A stretch of DNA of 36,675 bases, from assembly GCA_014764075.1 (NCBI GenBank), contig JACXUE010000001.1, positions 1-36,675 on the forward strand, in the 5' to 3' direction. Position numbers and translations under genes: made by a program. This document shows positions 24,495-31,893 of the stretch, in pieces. Under the pieces are notes generated by a model. It saw only the letters and a program-made list of their open reading frames with translations. It made no database searches and was not told the origin of the DNA. Origin of the DNA: Sulfuricurvum sp. Lineage in GTDB: Bacteria; Campylobacterota; Campylobacteria; Campylobacterales; Sulfurimonadaceae. How positions within the stretch are numbered: the first letter of the stretch is position 1; the number at the start of each line of letters is the position of its first letter.

Positions 24495-25046
24495 ATGCGT
24501 TTTTCTACACTTATCATCTCTTTGGTTACAGTGAGTCTCATATTTCATGGCTGCGGAGAAGAGTCATCCGAAGAAGCGATGGTCTCAACCGCAGAATTCA
24601 CCCTGATGGATACACAAGGCAAAAGCTACACCGTCGAAAAACGGGGGACCAATTTTACCCTCGATGCAGGTGAAGACAAGGTGGTTTTATTTGATATTTT
24701 TGCGACATGGTGCCCTCCCTGCCAGGCCGAAGTGAAACATTTAGGCAATTTGCAGAAAAAATACGGTGAAGATCTCATCATCATGGGGATCACCATCGAA
24801 GAGGACAAAAGCAACGCGGAACTTGAGGCGTTTCGTGAAAAATACAAGGGTGGGGAGTATCTCATCAGCAACAAAGCCGATAACCAAGAACTCGCCCGCT
24901 CCATCGCTTCCACCATCGGTGTGGGGCAACAATTTCCAATCCCCTTGATGGTATTGTACAAAAATGGCGAATATGTCACCCACTATGCCGGTGCAACCCA
25001 AGAAGAGATCATCGATCACGATATTGCTCAAGTGTTAGGAAAATAA
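24495..25046 (+). CDS. TlpA/ResA-like thioredoxin-fold lipoprotein
   Basis: The 183-residue protein begins with a lipoprotein signal ending FHGC (Cys20), so it is probably anchored in the periplasm or outer membrane. A thioredoxin domain follows with the active site ATWCPPC (C73, C76), where the CPPC pair is typical of TlpA, and a cis-proline near IPLMVLY. Such proteins reduce or exchange disulfides during cytochrome c maturation or envelope protein folding. Given the system II synthase CcsBA in the same window, a role in keeping apocytochrome CxxCH reduced is plausible but unproven. ftsY starts one base after its stop. Confidence 0.87.
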   Translation: MRFSTLIISLVTVSLIFHGCGEESSEEAMVSTAEFTLMDTQGKSYTVEKRGTNFTLDAGEDKVVLFDIFATWCPPCQAEVKHLGNLQKKYGEDLIIMGITIEEDKSNAELEAFREKYKGGEYLISNKADNQELARSIASTIGVGQQFPIPLMVLYKNGEYVTHYAGATQEEIIDHDIAQVLGK

Positions 25047-25047
25047 G

Positions 25048-25929
25048 ATGTTCGGATTTATCAAAAAAGGGCTTCAAAAAACACTCGACGCTATCAGTGC
25101 TATCATCCCCGAGAAAAAGACGACGATCAGCAAAAATGATTTGGAGAACATCCTCCTCGAAGCGGACGTTGAATACGATCTCGTTGAGATTATCCTGCGT
25201 GAAATGTATCAGGAGAATATCACCCGCGATCAACTCCGTTCCAAACTTCTCGCCACATTGGCATACGCGCAAAACACACTCCCCGACAACCCTGAAAAAC
25301 CGACTGTTACCCTCATTATCGGCGTTAACGGCGCTGGGAAGACGACGACGATCGCCAAGCTCGCACAACGCTATCTCAACAACGGTGAGAGGGTGATCCT
25401 CGGCGCGGGAGATACGTTCCGCGCCGCCGCCATCGAACAGCTTACCCGCTGGGCAGACAAACTCGATATTCCGATCATCTCGTCTCGCCAAGGGCATGAT
25501 CCCAGCGCCGTGGCATACGACACCATCGAGTCGGCAAAAGCGCGGGGGTTTGAACAGGTGATCATCGATACGGCCGGACGCCTTCACACCCAGACCAACC
25601 TCGGAAATGAGTTGAAAAAAATTGTCCGTATCTGCGACAAGGCACACACCGGTGCTCCGCATCGTAAAATCCTTATCCTAGACGGTACGCAAGGCTCTTC
25701 AGCTATCGCCCAAGCCAAAGCGTTTAACGAGATGGTAGGAGTCGATGGGATCATCATCACCAAACTCGACGGCACTGCCAAAGGGGGATCAGTATTCTCC
25801 ATTGCCTATGCCCTCTCTCTCCCGATACTCTACATCGGTGTCGGCGAACAGCCGGAGCATTTGATACCGTTTAACAAATACGAGTTTGTGGATGGTATTT
25901 TGGATGCAATCTTTGGGGAAGAAAAATAA
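25048..25929 (+). CDS. ftsY: signal recognition particle receptor FtsY
   Basis: FtsY is the membrane-associated SRP receptor GTPase. It pairs with Ffh to deliver nascent membrane proteins to the translocon. The 293 residues contain the N domain (1-85) and G domain, with G1 GVNGAGKTTT (92-101), the ATPase-like DTFRAAAIEQL insertion-box region near 120, G3 DTAGR near 175, and G4 TKLDGTAKGG near 235. The acidic A domain of E. coli FtsY is absent, which is usual for this phylum. RBS AGGAAAA overlaps the end of the preceding lipoprotein gene. Confidence 0.96.
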   Translation: MFGFIKKGLQKTLDAISAIIPEKKTTISKNDLENILLEADVEYDLVEIILREMYQENITRDQLRSKLLATLAYAQNTLPDNPEKPTVTLIIGVNGAGKTTTIAKLAQRYLNNGERVILGAGDTFRAAAIEQLTRWADKLDIPIISSRQGHDPSAVAYDTIESAKARGFEQVIIDTAGRLHTQTNLGNELKKIVRICDKAHTGAPHRKILILDGTQGSSAIAQAKAFNEMVGVDGIIITKLDGTAKGGSVFSIAYALSLPILYIGVGEQPEHLIPFNKYEFVDGILDAIFGEEK

Positions 25930-25943
25930 ATTAGTCCCCTCTA

Positions 25944-25978
25944 TTGACATTACTATGTAATTACTTTATGATTACATA
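25944..25978 (+). promoter_or_regulatory. mazEF promoter with overlapping operator palindrome
   Basis: TTGACA (25944-25949) and TATGAT (25967-25972) are separated by exactly 17 bases, a near-consensus sigma-70 promoter. TATGTAAT (25954-25961) and ATTACATA (25971-25978) form a perfect eight-bp inverted repeat that covers the spacer and the end of the -10. This is the expected place for autorepression by the MazE-MazF complex. The AGGAG ribosome site follows at 25989-25993. Confidence 0.75.
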
Positions 25979-25999
25979 ACTACTAATTAGGAGTACGCC

Positions 26000-26248
26000 A
26001 TGACCACGCTCATCAAAATCGGCAACTCACAAGGGGTTCGTATCCCCAAAGCGATCATCAAACAAGCTCACCTCGAAAATGCACCTCTCGAATTTGAAGT
26101 TACTGCTCAAGGGTTGCTCCTCAAACCCGTCCCAAAAAAACCACGTGAGGGATGGGCAGAAGCATTTAAAGAGATGGCTGTATCAAGAGATGATGCGTTG
26201 CTTATCGACGATGCTCTGGATTTGGATTTCGACGAGTGGACAGCGTGA
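26000..26248 (+). CDS. mazE: MazE/AbrB-family antitoxin
   Basis: The 82-residue protein has an N-terminal AbrB/MazE-like swapped-hairpin DNA-binding domain (TLIKIGNSQGVRIPKAI, residues 3-19, with the GNSxGVRIPK hallmark). It ends in an acidic tail (LLIDDALDLDFDEW) of the kind that wraps around and blocks MazF. It is expected to bind the palindrome overlapping its own promoter. The next gene starts inside its stop codon, so antitoxin and toxin are translationally coupled. The pair lies between ftsY and radA, an ordinary housekeeping neighbourhood, consistent with acquisition as a cassette. Confidence 0.9.
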   Translation: MTTLIKIGNSQGVRIPKAIIKQAHLENAPLEFEVTAQGLLLKPVPKKPREGWAEAFKEMAVSRDDALLIDDALDLDFDEWTA

Positions 26249-26559
26249 GTTACGCGCAATATTCGATCATCCTCGTCAATCTTGATCCTACAATAGGATC
26301 CGAGATTCAAAAAACACGTCCCTGTGTCATCATCTCCCCTGATGAAATGAACCAATCTATCCGAACACTGTTGATTGCCCCTATGACATCAACTATTAAG
26401 TGTTATCCATCACGTATCATTATTGATAAAAAATCTTCTATTGCACTTGATCAAATACATTGCATAGATAAAAGCCGTGTTATTAAAATTATAGGGATAA
26501 TCCCAACATCATCGATTATACAACTTAAAACCGCTCTCAAAGAGATGCTAGTAGATTAA
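26245..26559 (+). CDS. mazF: MazF/PemK-family endoribonuclease toxin
   Basis: MazF/PemK toxins cut mRNA at short specific sequences and stop translation. The product is 104 residues from GTG 26245, or 107 from GTG 26236. It shows the family core: IILVNLDPTIGSEIQKTRPCVIISP, then LLIAPMTSTIKCYPSRI with the catalytic-region threonine/serine, and LDQIHCIDKSRVIKIIG, where the family has a conserved D-Q-x-R/H-x-x-D stretch. I prefer the start at 26245 because its GTG overlaps the antitoxin TGA (GTGA), and the protein then begins in the usual place (SYAQYSIILV). The cut site cannot be read from sequence. Confidence 0.9.
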   Translation: MSYAQYSIILVNLDPTIGSEIQKTRPCVIISPDEMNQSIRTLLIAPMTSTIKCYPSRIIIDKKSSIALDQIHCIDKSRVIKIIGIIPTSSIIQLKTALKEMLVD

Positions 26560-26568
26560 AGGGATAGT

Positions 26569-27921
26569 ATGGCAAAGAAAAAAAACGTCCTCTTCGAATG
26601 CCAACATTGCGGCTTTACCACTCCCAAATGGATGGGAAAATGTACCAATTGCGGCGGATGGGACAGCTTTGTCGAACTGAGTGAGCAACAGCAGGAGGTG
26701 ATCAAACTCACCTCCACCTCTTCCCCCTCCGGCGGAGTGAAGGCCAAAGAAATAACCCAAATCGTCGAAGAGCACACCGAACGATTCAGCAGTGACGATG
26801 ATGAACTCGACATGGTGCTCGGTGGCGGTGTCGTCCCAGGTTCGCTCGTTCTTATCGGCGGAAGCCCTGGGGTGGGAAAGTCGACACTATTACTTAAAAT
26901 TGGCTCAAACCTCGCCAAACAAAACCGCAACGTCCTCTACGTATCGGGCGAAGAGAGCGAAGGGCAGATCAAACTCCGAGCCAACCGTTTGGGAGCCAAC
27001 GTCGACAATCTCTATTTATTAGCGGAGATTCGACTAGAACAGGTACTCTCCGAACTGCATGAGCGCTCTTATGAGTGCATCATCATCGACTCGATCCAAA
27101 CCCTCTACTCCGAAACCATCGCCTCCGCACCCGGATCGGTGACACAGGTACGCCAAATCACCTTTGATCTGATGCGTATCGCCAAAGAGCGACGCATCGC
27201 CATTTTCATCATCGGACATATCACCAAAGAGGGCTCTATCGCAGGTCCGCGTGTACTTGAACATATGGTCGATGTCGTCTTGTATTTCGAAGGGAATAGC
27301 GGACATGAACTCCGAATTCTCAGAGGTTTTAAAAATCGTTTTGGTCCCACAAGCGAAATCGGGGTATTCGAGATGCGTCATGATGGACTCGTATCGGCTA
27401 AAGATCTCTCATCGCGCTTTTTCAACCGCACTAAATCTCAAAGCGGCTCCGCCCTCACCGTTATCATGGAGGGGACACGCCCGATCGTCCTCGAAGTCCA
27501 AGCGTTAGTGAGCGATACCAACGCCCCCAATCCAAAACGACAGGCAACCGGTTTTGAGACCAATCGTTTAAACATGCTTTTGGCGTTATTGGAACGTAAA
27601 CTCGAAATCCCACTCAACAGTTACGATGTCTTTGTGAACATTACAGGGGGGATCAAAATCACCGAAACCTCCGCCGATCTGGCGATCCTCGCCGCCATCA
27701 TCAGCAGCTTCCGCAACCGTGCCCTCTCTAAAGAGACCGTTTTCATCGGAGAAGTCTCTCTCGTTGGAGACATACGTGAAATTTATCAGCTCGATCAACG
27801 TCTCAAAGAGGCGTCTTCTCAGCAAATCACCAAAGCGCTAATCCCCAAAAAACCGATTGAGAAAACAACGATCAAATGTTACGAAATCGACGAAGTCAGC
27901 AAACTTTTGGAGTGGTTTTAA
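26569..27921 (+). CDS. radA: DNA repair protein RadA
   Basis: RadA (Sms) is a RecA-like branch-migration helicase that processes recombination intermediates. The 450 residues have the three expected parts: an N-terminal zinc finger (C11, C14, C25, C28), a RecA-like ATPase with Walker A GGSPGVGKST (97-106) and the RadA-specific KNRFGPTSEIGVFEM motif near residue 250, and a C-terminal Lon protease-like domain (ITGGIKITETSADLAILAA). RBS AAAGGGA overlaps the space after mazF, so some transcripts may start from the mazEF promoter. Confidence 0.96.
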   Translation: MAKKKNVLFECQHCGFTTPKWMGKCTNCGGWDSFVELSEQQQEVIKLTSTSSPSGGVKAKEITQIVEEHTERFSSDDDELDMVLGGGVVPGSLVLIGGSPGVGKSTLLLKIGSNLAKQNRNVLYVSGEESEGQIKLRANRLGANVDNLYLLAEIRLEQVLSELHERSYECIIIDSIQTLYSETIASAPGSVTQVRQITFDLMRIAKERRIAIFIIGHITKEGSIAGPRVLEHMVDVVLYFEGNSGHELRILRGFKNRFGPTSEIGVFEMRHDGLVSAKDLSSRFFNRTKSQSGSALTVIMEGTRPIVLEVQALVSDTNAPNPKRQATGFETNRLNMLLALLERKLEIPLNSYDVFVNITGGIKITETSADLAILAAIISSFRNRALSKETVFIGEVSLVGDIREIYQLDQRLKEASSQQITKALIPKKPIEKTTIKCYEIDEVSKLLEWF

Positions 27922-27933
27922 CTAAAGTTTTCG

Positions 27934-27939
27934 TATAAT
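27934..27939 (+). promoter_or_regulatory. -10 box for the 90-residue gene
   Basis: CGTATAAT, with TATAAT at 27934-27939, lies 32 bases before the ATG at 27971. A ribosome site (AGGAG, about 27959-27963) sits between them. No -35 box is evident. Confidence 0.6.
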
Positions 27940-27970
27940 AAAAATCTAAAATACCATTAGGAGTTTCATC

Positions 27971-28243
27971 ATGCCGATGTGTTCTATTTTTGCCGATCAT
28001 AAATCCGAAGAGCGCTATTCAAAACTTTCACTCGTTTATTTGACCGAAGAAGAACATCAAATGATTGAAGAGGCGATCAAAACCTGTACTCCATTGTGTT
28101 CAATCACCCCAAATATTTACGGCGGTTCCGTTACTGAGGGCAAACGGATGATTACGATCGAGTATCACGACGATTGCGACCGCGAAGGGGGCAATGTTTT
28201 TGAAGCGATTATCAAAAAATTGGGGATTGAGCAGTGTCACTAA
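27971..28243 (+). CDS. small cysteine-containing hypothetical protein
   Basis: I do not recognise this 90-residue, probably soluble protein. It has five cysteines: Cys4 near the start, CTPLC in the middle, a YHDDCDREGG stretch, and Cys89 in the C-terminal QCH. The order looks like an alpha-beta domain (SLVYLTEEEHQMIEEAI helix, KRMITIEYHDD strand, VFEAIIKKLGI helix). The cysteines and histidines could bind metal, but no standard motif is present. It has its own promoter and ribosome site. Its 3' end overlaps the first codons of the carbonic anhydrase remnant. Confidence 0.7.
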   Translation: MPMCSIFADHKSEERYSKLSLVYLTEEEHQMIEEAIKTCTPLCSITPNIYGGSVTEGKRMITIEYHDDCDREGGNVFEAIIKKLGIEQCH

Positions 28244-28526
28244 GTGCAAGCGTATCCGAATGGCTGACACTTGGAAAAAAGCGAAAAAGATGGCACTTCT
28301 CGCCCTCGGTGAGCAAGCCAATAAAGAGGATATTCTACGAGCAACCGAGCATCTATCGATTGTAACCTAGATTGAAAATATCCTCACCTACCCTTATGTC
28401 AAAAAATTGGTGGATGACGATAAACTTTTTATTCACGGATGGTATTACGATATCGAGACGGGTGGGATTGAGTATTATGATCCCGATAACTATCAGTTTC
28501 GCCCATTATGTGAGCTTGGAGAGTAA
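28231..28526 (+). pseudogene. beta-carbonic anhydrase, C-terminal remnant with two lesions
   Basis: Pieced together across two frames, this reads as the last ~95 residues of a beta-carbonic anhydrase. SVSEWLTLGK begins in one frame (from 28231). After a run of six A (28275-28280) the match moves to the next frame as KKAKKMALLALGEQ, EHLSIVT, then a TAG (28368-28370) where a Gln codon (CAG) would continue into IENILTYPYVKKLV, FIHGWYYDIETGGIEYY and the end of the protein. IHGWYYDIETG is the characteristic C-terminal strand motif. The N-terminal half with the zinc ligands (Cys-His-Cys) is absent; the upstream gene occupies that place. The remnant therefore cannot make an active enzyme. Confidence 0.82.
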
Positions 28527-28536
28527 AATTTTTCTC

Positions 28537-29331
28537 CTACCAATCCAAATATAAAAAGAGCGCTGATAGAAAATAGTTAGCGATAAAAATCGCTACGGCG
28601 GAATAGACAACGGCGTAAATCGTCGATTGCCCTACTCCGCGTGCTCCTCCGCTCGTGTGATAACCGATATAGCTTCCGATAGAACTCACGATAAACCCAA
28701 ACACCGCCGCTTTGATCACACCGGTCATAATATCATCAAATTCTCCCAAACGCATCAACGTCTCTTGATACGCTATCGGATTGATCCCCAATACACCTGT
28801 CGAGATCACATACGCCGATCCGATCGCAATAAAATCGAACCAAATGACCAATAACGGCAACGAAATAACCGTTGCAACGATGCGGGGGGTAATGAGATAC
28901 TCTTTAGAATCAACTCCCAAAATATCGATCGCATCGATCTGTTCGCTCACCCGCATTGTCCCTAGTTCCGCCGCCATCGCACTAATCGATCGCGAGATCA
29001 GCATAAGTGAAGCGAACACCGGACCGAGTTCTTTGGTAATCGAAAGAAAAATGGTATAACCGATAAAATTTTCAACCCCAAATTGATGAAATCCTTCATA
29101 CAATTGGATCGCTTCAACCATCCCAGTAAAGAGTGCTGTAAGAGAAATAACCCCCATACACCCTAAACCGATCACTTCGATTTGTGTTAGGACAATTTTA
29201 TAACGTCTAAACGCAAGCGGATAAAGCTTGAACAATGAAAATTGAAAGAGTATGAACAGACCAAACCGCTCAATCATGTCGTAAAAATGGAGAAACGGAC
29301 GACCGATATACCCTAAAAATCTCTCAACCAT
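28537..29331 (-). CDS. MlaE-family ABC transporter permease
   Basis: MlaE-type permeases span the inner membrane and move phospholipids or other lipids to or from the outer membrane with an MlaF ATPase and MlaD-type MCE protein. This 264-residue protein has about five to six hydrophobic helices and the family signatures GVISLTALFTGMVEAIQ, TKELGPVFASLMLISRSISAMAAELGTMRVSEQIDA and YHTSGGARGVGQST. I start it at ATG 29331 because AAGGAAA lies eight bases upstream; the longer form to 29385 has no ribosome site and would run into the fliL promoter region. No ATPase or MCE gene is next to it, which is unusual. Confidence 0.88.
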   Translation of the reverse strand: MVERFLGYIGRPFLHFYDMIERFGLFILFQFSLFKLYPLAFRRYKIVLTQIEVIGLGCMGVISLTALFTGMVEAIQLYEGFHQFGVENFIGYTIFLSITKELGPVFASLMLISRSISAMAAELGTMRVSEQIDAIDILGVDSKEYLITPRIVATVISLPLLVIWFDFIAIGSAYVISTGVLGINPIAYQETLMRLGEFDDIMTGVIKAAVFGFIVSSIGSYIGYHTSGGARGVGQSTIYAVVYSAVAIFIANYFLSALFLYLDW

Positions 29332-29396
29332 AAATATTTCCTTGTTTTCTTGGAGTAAGTTTAGCCAAAACAACCCAAAATTCAAAAGTTTCGCGC

Positions 29397-29402
29397 TACA
29401 AT
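29397..29402 (+). promoter_or_regulatory. -10 box for fliL-acpS
   Basis: GCTACAAT fits gnTAnaAT and lies 31 bases before the fliL ATG (29433), with GAGGAG close to the start. It does not resemble a sigma-54 or sigma-28 flagellar promoter, so fliL here may be expressed constitutively. Confidence 0.55.
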
Positions 29403-29432
29403 AACCTAACCAATTATCATGAGGAGCTATGG

Positions 29433-29978
29433 ATGGCCGATAAAGAAAAAGAAGAGACCGCCAGTGATGGTGGAGAGAAGAAAAAGTCGAACCTTTTGCT
29501 TATTATTATCATCGCAGTATTGGTTCTTATTTTAATCATCGGTGCAATTGTCGCGTTTTTGGTCATCGGAAATGAAGAGCCTGCTGCCTCAAGTGCCGCT
29601 CTGACGCAAAAAGAGGCATCTGTCACCCCTGAACAGGGAGAAGAGACTGCGCCGAGAGATAGTTCATTGACTGAAGTTGGACTAATGTATCCATTGGACG
29701 GATTTACGGTCAATCTCCTCTCTGAGAGTGGCAAACGGTATCTCAAAGTGGAAATGAATCTTGAAATTGAAGGGGAAGAGCTCTCTCCAGAACTTGATCA
29801 GAAAAAACCAGTTTTCCGAGACATCATCATTCGTATTTTAAGTTCAAAATCACTCGAAGAGATCTCGACTATCAAAGGGAAAGAGAAACTCAAAGAACAA
29901 ATCGTGAGTGAACTCAATATACGTCTCAAAGATGGAAAAGTTAAAAACGTCTATTTCACCGATTTCGTGGTGCAATGA
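29433..29978 (+). CDS. fliL: flagellar basal body protein FliL
   Basis: FliL is a single-pass inner-membrane protein that surrounds the stators of the flagellar motor and supports torque. The 181 residues fit: a charged cytoplasmic N-terminus (1-19), one strong membrane helix (about 20-46), an acidic linker, and a periplasmic domain containing FTVNLLSESGKRYLKVEM, RDIIIRILSSKSLEEI and a C-terminal VKNVYFTDFVVQ, which is the usual FliL ending. The start ATG at 29433 is used because an earlier ATG at 29429 meets a stop after four codons. Its stop overlaps acpS (ATGA). No other flagellar gene is nearby. Confidence 0.93.
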   Translation: MADKEKEETASDGGEKKKSNLLLIIIIAVLVLILIIGAIVAFLVIGNEEPAASSAALTQKEASVTPEQGEETAPRDSSLTEVGLMYPLDGFTVNLLSESGKRYLKVEMNLEIEGEELSPELDQKKPVFRDIIIRILSSKSLEEISTIKGKEKLKEQIVSELNIRLKDGKVKNVYFTDFVVQ

Positions 29979-30325
29979 TCGGTATCGACCTCATCAAAAC
30001 CGATCGAATGAAACGCTATATTGAGCGTTTCGGCAATCGTGGTCTTGCTAAATTTCTTTCCCAAAACGAAATTCTACTCATTAAAAACTATCGAACCGCA
30101 AGCGGGTTTTGGGCGGCCAAAGAGGCATGCGCCAAAGCACTCGGCATCGGCATCGGAAGTGAATGCGGATTTCATGATATCCACCTCTCCAAAACGGCTA
30201 AAGGGGCACCATTAATCGACCTCTCTTCCCATCTCAAAGAGGCTTTCGGTATTCAATCTCTCAGTGTTTCGATCACCCATGATGGAGAATACGCGATTGC
30301 CGTCGTCGCTATCGAAAAACTTTAA
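29975..30325 (+). CDS. acpS: holo-[acyl-carrier-protein] synthase
   Basis: AcpS moves 4'-phosphopantetheine from CoA to the serine of acyl carrier protein. The 116 residues match the family in length and motif: the magnesium-binding IGIDLIKTDR (Asp5) and FWAAKEACAKALG (Glu50), followed by LSVSITHDGEYAIAVVAI, the conserved SxSHd-like region (SITHDG here). It is translationally coupled to fliL through a four-base overlap, a pairing often seen in Campylobacterota. Confidence 0.95.
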   Translation: MIGIDLIKTDRMKRYIERFGNRGLAKFLSQNEILLIKNYRTASGFWAAKEACAKALGIGIGSECGFHDIHLSKTAKGAPLIDLSSHLKEAFGIQSLSVSITHDGEYAIAVVAIEKL

Positions 30326-30342
30326 CACTCTCTTAGAGCCTC

Positions 30343-30353
30343 TTGGGTATCAT
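30343..30353 (+). promoter_or_regulatory. possible -10 region for the RlmI-type gene
   Basis: TTGGGTATCAT contains GGTATCAT, one mismatch from gnTAnaAT, 26 bases before the ATG. Nearly the same word, TTGGGTATGAT, occurs at 31861-31871 before the next promoter-like gap, 23 bases ahead of the ATG at 31894. Confidence 0.4.
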
Positions 30354-30378
30354 TTCACGACCAAAAACGAGGACAACC

Positions 30379-31551
30379 ATGCACCAGATCACGATCACCA
30401 AAAACGCCGCCCGAACCTTGCGCAATTTCTTCTGCTGGGTCTATCAAAACGAAATCATCGCCCCTGATGATATCAACGATGGCGATATAGTCGAGATCCT
30501 CACCCCAAGCGGAGAGTTTTTAGCCCTAGGCTATCTTAATCGCAAAAGCCAAATCTCGGTACGGGTGCTCAGTTTTAGCCGATGTGAAATCGATGAAAAT
30601 TTTTTCCGTGCACGGATCAAAACTGCCCTCGCCAAACGATCTCGTATCGCAGAGCAATCGGACGCGTATCGCCTGATCCATTCCGAAGCCGACTTCCTCC
30701 CCGGACTCATTGTCGATCGTTATAACGACTATCTCGCCGTCCAAATCAATACACTCGGCATGGAGCGCCACCGCCAATCGATCATCTCCGCACTTGTCGC
30801 CGTGATACAACCACTAGGAATCATCGATAAATCGGACGCCAAAGTACGCACCAAAGAGGGGATTGAGACCCAAAACGGTGTAATTTACGGAACAGTGAGC
30901 AAAGAGATTACGATCACCGAGCATGGGATTAAATTCAGTGTCAATCTCCATGAGGGTCAAAAGACCGGATTTTATCTCGATCAGCGTCGTAATCGACGGA
31001 TCGCCTCCGAATATCTGCATAACGGGATGAGCGTTCTCGATGTATTCTGCAATGCGGGAGGATTCGGTCTCTATGCTCTCCGCAATGGCGCAAACGTCCG
31101 TTTTGTCGATCTCTCCGACCACGCTCTGGCTCAAGTACGCCATAACCTCACCCTCAACGGATTCGGTGAATGCGATATCATCAAGCAAGACGCCTTTGAT
31201 TTTCTCACCCTCGAAAAAATGTCCGACCGACGTTACGATGCCGTCTTACTCGATCCCCCACCCTTTGCCAAAACCAAAAAAGAGGCCAAAGGGGCGATCA
31301 AAGGGTTTAAATTTCTCTTCTCCGCCGGACTCTCCCTCGCCAAAGAGGATGGAATCGTCGCCCTCTTTTCGTGTTCACACCATATCGGCTTGGAAGAGCT
31401 GTTGGAGATTGCCCGTGAAGCTTCGGCAAAAGCGGGAGCACCTCTCGAAATCCTCGAAGAGCTCCGAGCCGACAGTGATCACCCTTATGTCATTAATATC
31501 CCCAATTCGGATTATCTCAGCGGCATTATCGTCCGTAAAATTGCCCTCTAG
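30379..31551 (+). CDS. rlmI: class I SAM-dependent rRNA methyltransferase (RlmI type)
   Basis: RlmI methylates C5 of cytosine 1962 in 23S rRNA. The 390-residue protein has a PUA-like RNA-binding region at its start (about 1-80, DIVEILTPSGEFLALGYLN), then a linking domain with FLPGLIVDRY, and a Rossmann methyltransferase domain: GFYLDQRRNR, motif I DVFCNAGGFGLYAL, motif IV LDPPPFAK, and SCSHH. The SCSHH cysteine fits the catalytic cysteine used in C5 methylation. I start at ATG 30379, where GAGGA precedes by about five bases; the TTG at 30343 has no support. Exact specificity (RlmI versus a related RlmK-like enzyme) is inferred. Confidence 0.88.
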   Translation: MHQITITKNAARTLRNFFCWVYQNEIIAPDDINDGDIVEILTPSGEFLALGYLNRKSQISVRVLSFSRCEIDENFFRARIKTALAKRSRIAEQSDAYRLIHSEADFLPGLIVDRYNDYLAVQINTLGMERHRQSIISALVAVIQPLGIIDKSDAKVRTKEGIETQNGVIYGTVSKEITITEHGIKFSVNLHEGQKTGFYLDQRRNRRIASEYLHNGMSVLDVFCNAGGFGLYALRNGANVRFVDLSDHALAQVRHNLTLNGFGECDIIKQDAFDFLTLEKMSDRRYDAVLLDPPPFAKTKKEAKGAIKGFKFLFSAGLSLAKEDGIVALFSCSHHIGLEELLEIAREASAKAGAPLEILEELRADSDHPYVINIPNSDYLSGIIVRKIAL

Positions 31552-31560
31552 GAGAAGAAT

Positions 31561-31848
31561 ATGGAAAATTACATCACGATTCAAAAATACGCCTCGATTC
31601 ATCGTCAAAGCATCCATAGCGTCCTCAAAAAAACGATGAGCGGCGAGCTCAAAAGCATCGAAAAAGAGGAAAACGGTCGCAAAGTGCTCTATGTGGAATA
31701 TGATGGCAATACATCGTCTCCTAAGATCGAAGCTCCCCTCGAAGCAACCGAAGAGATCGATTATAAAAAAGCGTATGAAGATTTAAACAAAGAGTATCTG
31801 ATCCTCAAAACCAAATACCAAAAACTTGTCGAGATACTAGAGGGATAA
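31561..31848 (+). CDS. small hypothetical protein, HTH-like start and coiled-coil end
   Basis: The 95-residue protein is not recognised by name. Its N-terminus (YITIQKYASIHRQSIHSVLKK) looks like a helix-turn-helix of the kind that starts at a 'Y-x-T-x-x-x-A' motif in excisionase/MerR-like proteins, and ends with a charged helix predicted to be a coiled coil (DYKKAYEDLNKEYLILKTKYQKLVEILEG). It begins nine bases after rlmI, with GGAGAAGA before the ATG, so it is cotranscribed. DNA or protein binding is a guess from shape only. Confidence 0.6.
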   Translation: MENYITIQKYASIHRQSIHSVLKKTMSGELKSIEKEENGRKVLYVEYDGNTSSPKIEAPLEATEEIDYKKAYEDLNKEYLILKTKYQKLVEILEG

Positions 31849-31893
31849 ACCAGCCCTTATTTGGGTATGATGCGTAAAACCAAAGGAGAGCGA

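Noticed and set aside
29332..29385. Longer N-terminus for the MlaE permease
   Set aside because: ATG 29331 has a good ribosome site, and the extension has none and invades the fliL promoter side.
30343..30378. Upstream TTG start for the RlmI-type gene
   Set aside because: The extra 12 residues are not family-like, and this stretch looks like the promoter; ATG 30379 has GAGGA at good spacing.
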